Shown: one piece after another, positions 5,457 to 5,614 of the stretch
Layout: the number at the start of each line of letters is the position of its first letter
How positions within the stretch are numbered: position 1 is the first letter of the stretch
The notes under the pieces: model-generated
The model's input: only the letters and a program-made list of their open reading frames with translations
The model's database searches: none
What the model was told of the DNA's origin: nothing
Translations under genes and position numbers: made by a program
Assembly: GCA_030151845.1 (NCBI GenBank)
Contig: JASLCM010000244.1
Coordinates: 1 to 5,614 of the forward strand
Direction of reading: 5' to 3'
Source: Bacteroides sp.
Lineage (GTDB): Bacteria > Bacteroidota > Bacteroidia > Bacteroidales > Bacteroidaceae
DNA length: 5,614 nt

Positions 5457-5492
5457 ATAGTTTCTATTTTTCTTAAATTTAATAGAATCTAT
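5454..5492. promoter_or_regulatory. Pair of ATAG-N3-CTAT dyads, candidate operator
   Basis: Two copies of the same dyad: ATAG-TTT-CTAT at 5457-5467 (stem extends to 7 bp, AAAATAG/CTATTTT, 5454-5470) and ATAG-AAT-CTAT at 5482-5492, start-to-start 25 bases apart. The first overlaps the candidate -33 box of the rubrerythrin promoter, and both lie upstream of the divergent NAD+ synthetase-like gene. Position and repetition suggest a regulator site; AT-rich background makes chance occurrence possible. Confidence 0.3.
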
Positions 5493-5515
5493 CAGGTGTG
5501 GTTGATTATATTTTA

Positions 5516-5523
5516 TAGTTTTG
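5516..5523 (+). promoter_or_regulatory. Candidate -7 promoter box (TAGTTTTG) for the gene starting at 5563
   Basis: TAGTTTTG is an exact match to TAnnTTTG, 39 bases before the ATG at 5563, giving a predicted start near 5530 and a ~33-base A-rich leader. No good TTTG -33 box at 19-21 bases. Within the 229-base divergent gap (5334-5562) I see this box, the rubrerythrin promoter candidate, the dyads, and no gene. Confidence 0.4.
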
Positions 5524-5562
5524 TATTCCAATCAATTAGTAAATAAAAAGAGAAAATAGAGC

Positions 5563-5614
5563 ATGATTACAAAATTTGACTTTATTCGAGTAGCAACTGC
5601 TGTTCCTGAGATAA
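5563..5614 (+). CDS. Probable glutamine-dependent NAD+ synthetase, N-terminal fragment (3' truncated by window edge)
   Basis: Only 17 codons are present: MITKFDFIRVATAVPEI. The FxRVATAVP pattern resembles the first beta-strand of the nitrilase-like glutaminase domain of Bacteroidetes NAD+ synthetase (typically starting M..GFVKVAAAVP), which makes NAD+ from deamido-NAD+, ATP and glutamine. The start is well placed: an in-frame TAG lies at 5557-5559, an A-rich leader precedes it and a -7 box is at 5516-5523. The catalytic Glu, Lys and Cys and the synthetase domain would lie beyond the window, so this rests on a short match; another nitrilase-superfamily enzyme is the main alternative. Confidence 0.55.
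   Translation, partial: MITKFDFIRVATAVPEI

Overview
This window looks like chromosomal DNA of an anaerobic Bacteroidales bacterium, perhaps a member of or relative of Porphyromonas. The sequence is AT-rich. Most genes lack a clear Shine-Dalgarno and instead have A-rich leaders, and several upstream regions carry matches to the Bacteroidetes -7 box TAnnTTTG. The gene set also fits: an S46 dipeptidyl peptidase, a Bacteroides-type short thioredoxin, an exported CocE/NonD hydrolase, a split ThrE exporter and a rubrerythrin. The genus is an inference and cannot be settled from this window. There is no mobile element, CRISPR array, tRNA or rRNA, and no gene-free stretch longer than 300 bases.

Layout, left to right. 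Bases 1-362 are the C-terminal end of an S46 peptidase carrying the catalytic-serine region. An arginine 18 residues after that serine points to the Asp/Glu-specific DPP11 type. Next, on the same strand, come a cytoplasmic thioredoxin (450-746) and, 17 bases later, a thioredoxin-fold protein with an export signal (764-1228). A strong intrinsic terminator (1245-1278) closes that unit. A separate + strand gene (1426-3348) encodes an exported alpha/beta hydrolase of the CocE/NonD / X-Pro dipeptidyl-peptidase-like family. It ends only 4 bases from the convergent minus-strand pair 3353-3850 and 3852-4652, the two halves of a threonine/serine exporter. Farther right on the minus strand is a rubrerythrin with an N-terminal rubredoxin domain (4779-5333) with its own terminator (4732-4763). 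A 229-base divergent intergenic region follows, holding promoter-like boxes and two copies of the dyad ATAG-N3-CTAT. The window ends in the first 17 codons of a + strand gene that resembles glutamine-dependent NAD+ synthetase.

Functionally, two themes coexist. One is peptide and amino-acid use: an envelope dipeptidyl peptidase, an exported hydrolase from a fold family that includes peptidases, and an amino-acid exporter. The other is thiol and peroxide defence: a thioredoxin in the cytoplasm, one outside it, and a rubrerythrin. Both suit an anaerobe that lives on peptides and meets oxygen at intervals, but the genes lie in at least four transcription units, so this is a neighbourhood and not one operon. 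I see no convincing wholly new system. The items most worth checking are the paired thioredoxins, the unknown substrate of the exported hydrolase, and the repeated dyads between the rubrerythrin gene and the NAD+ synthetase-like gene.
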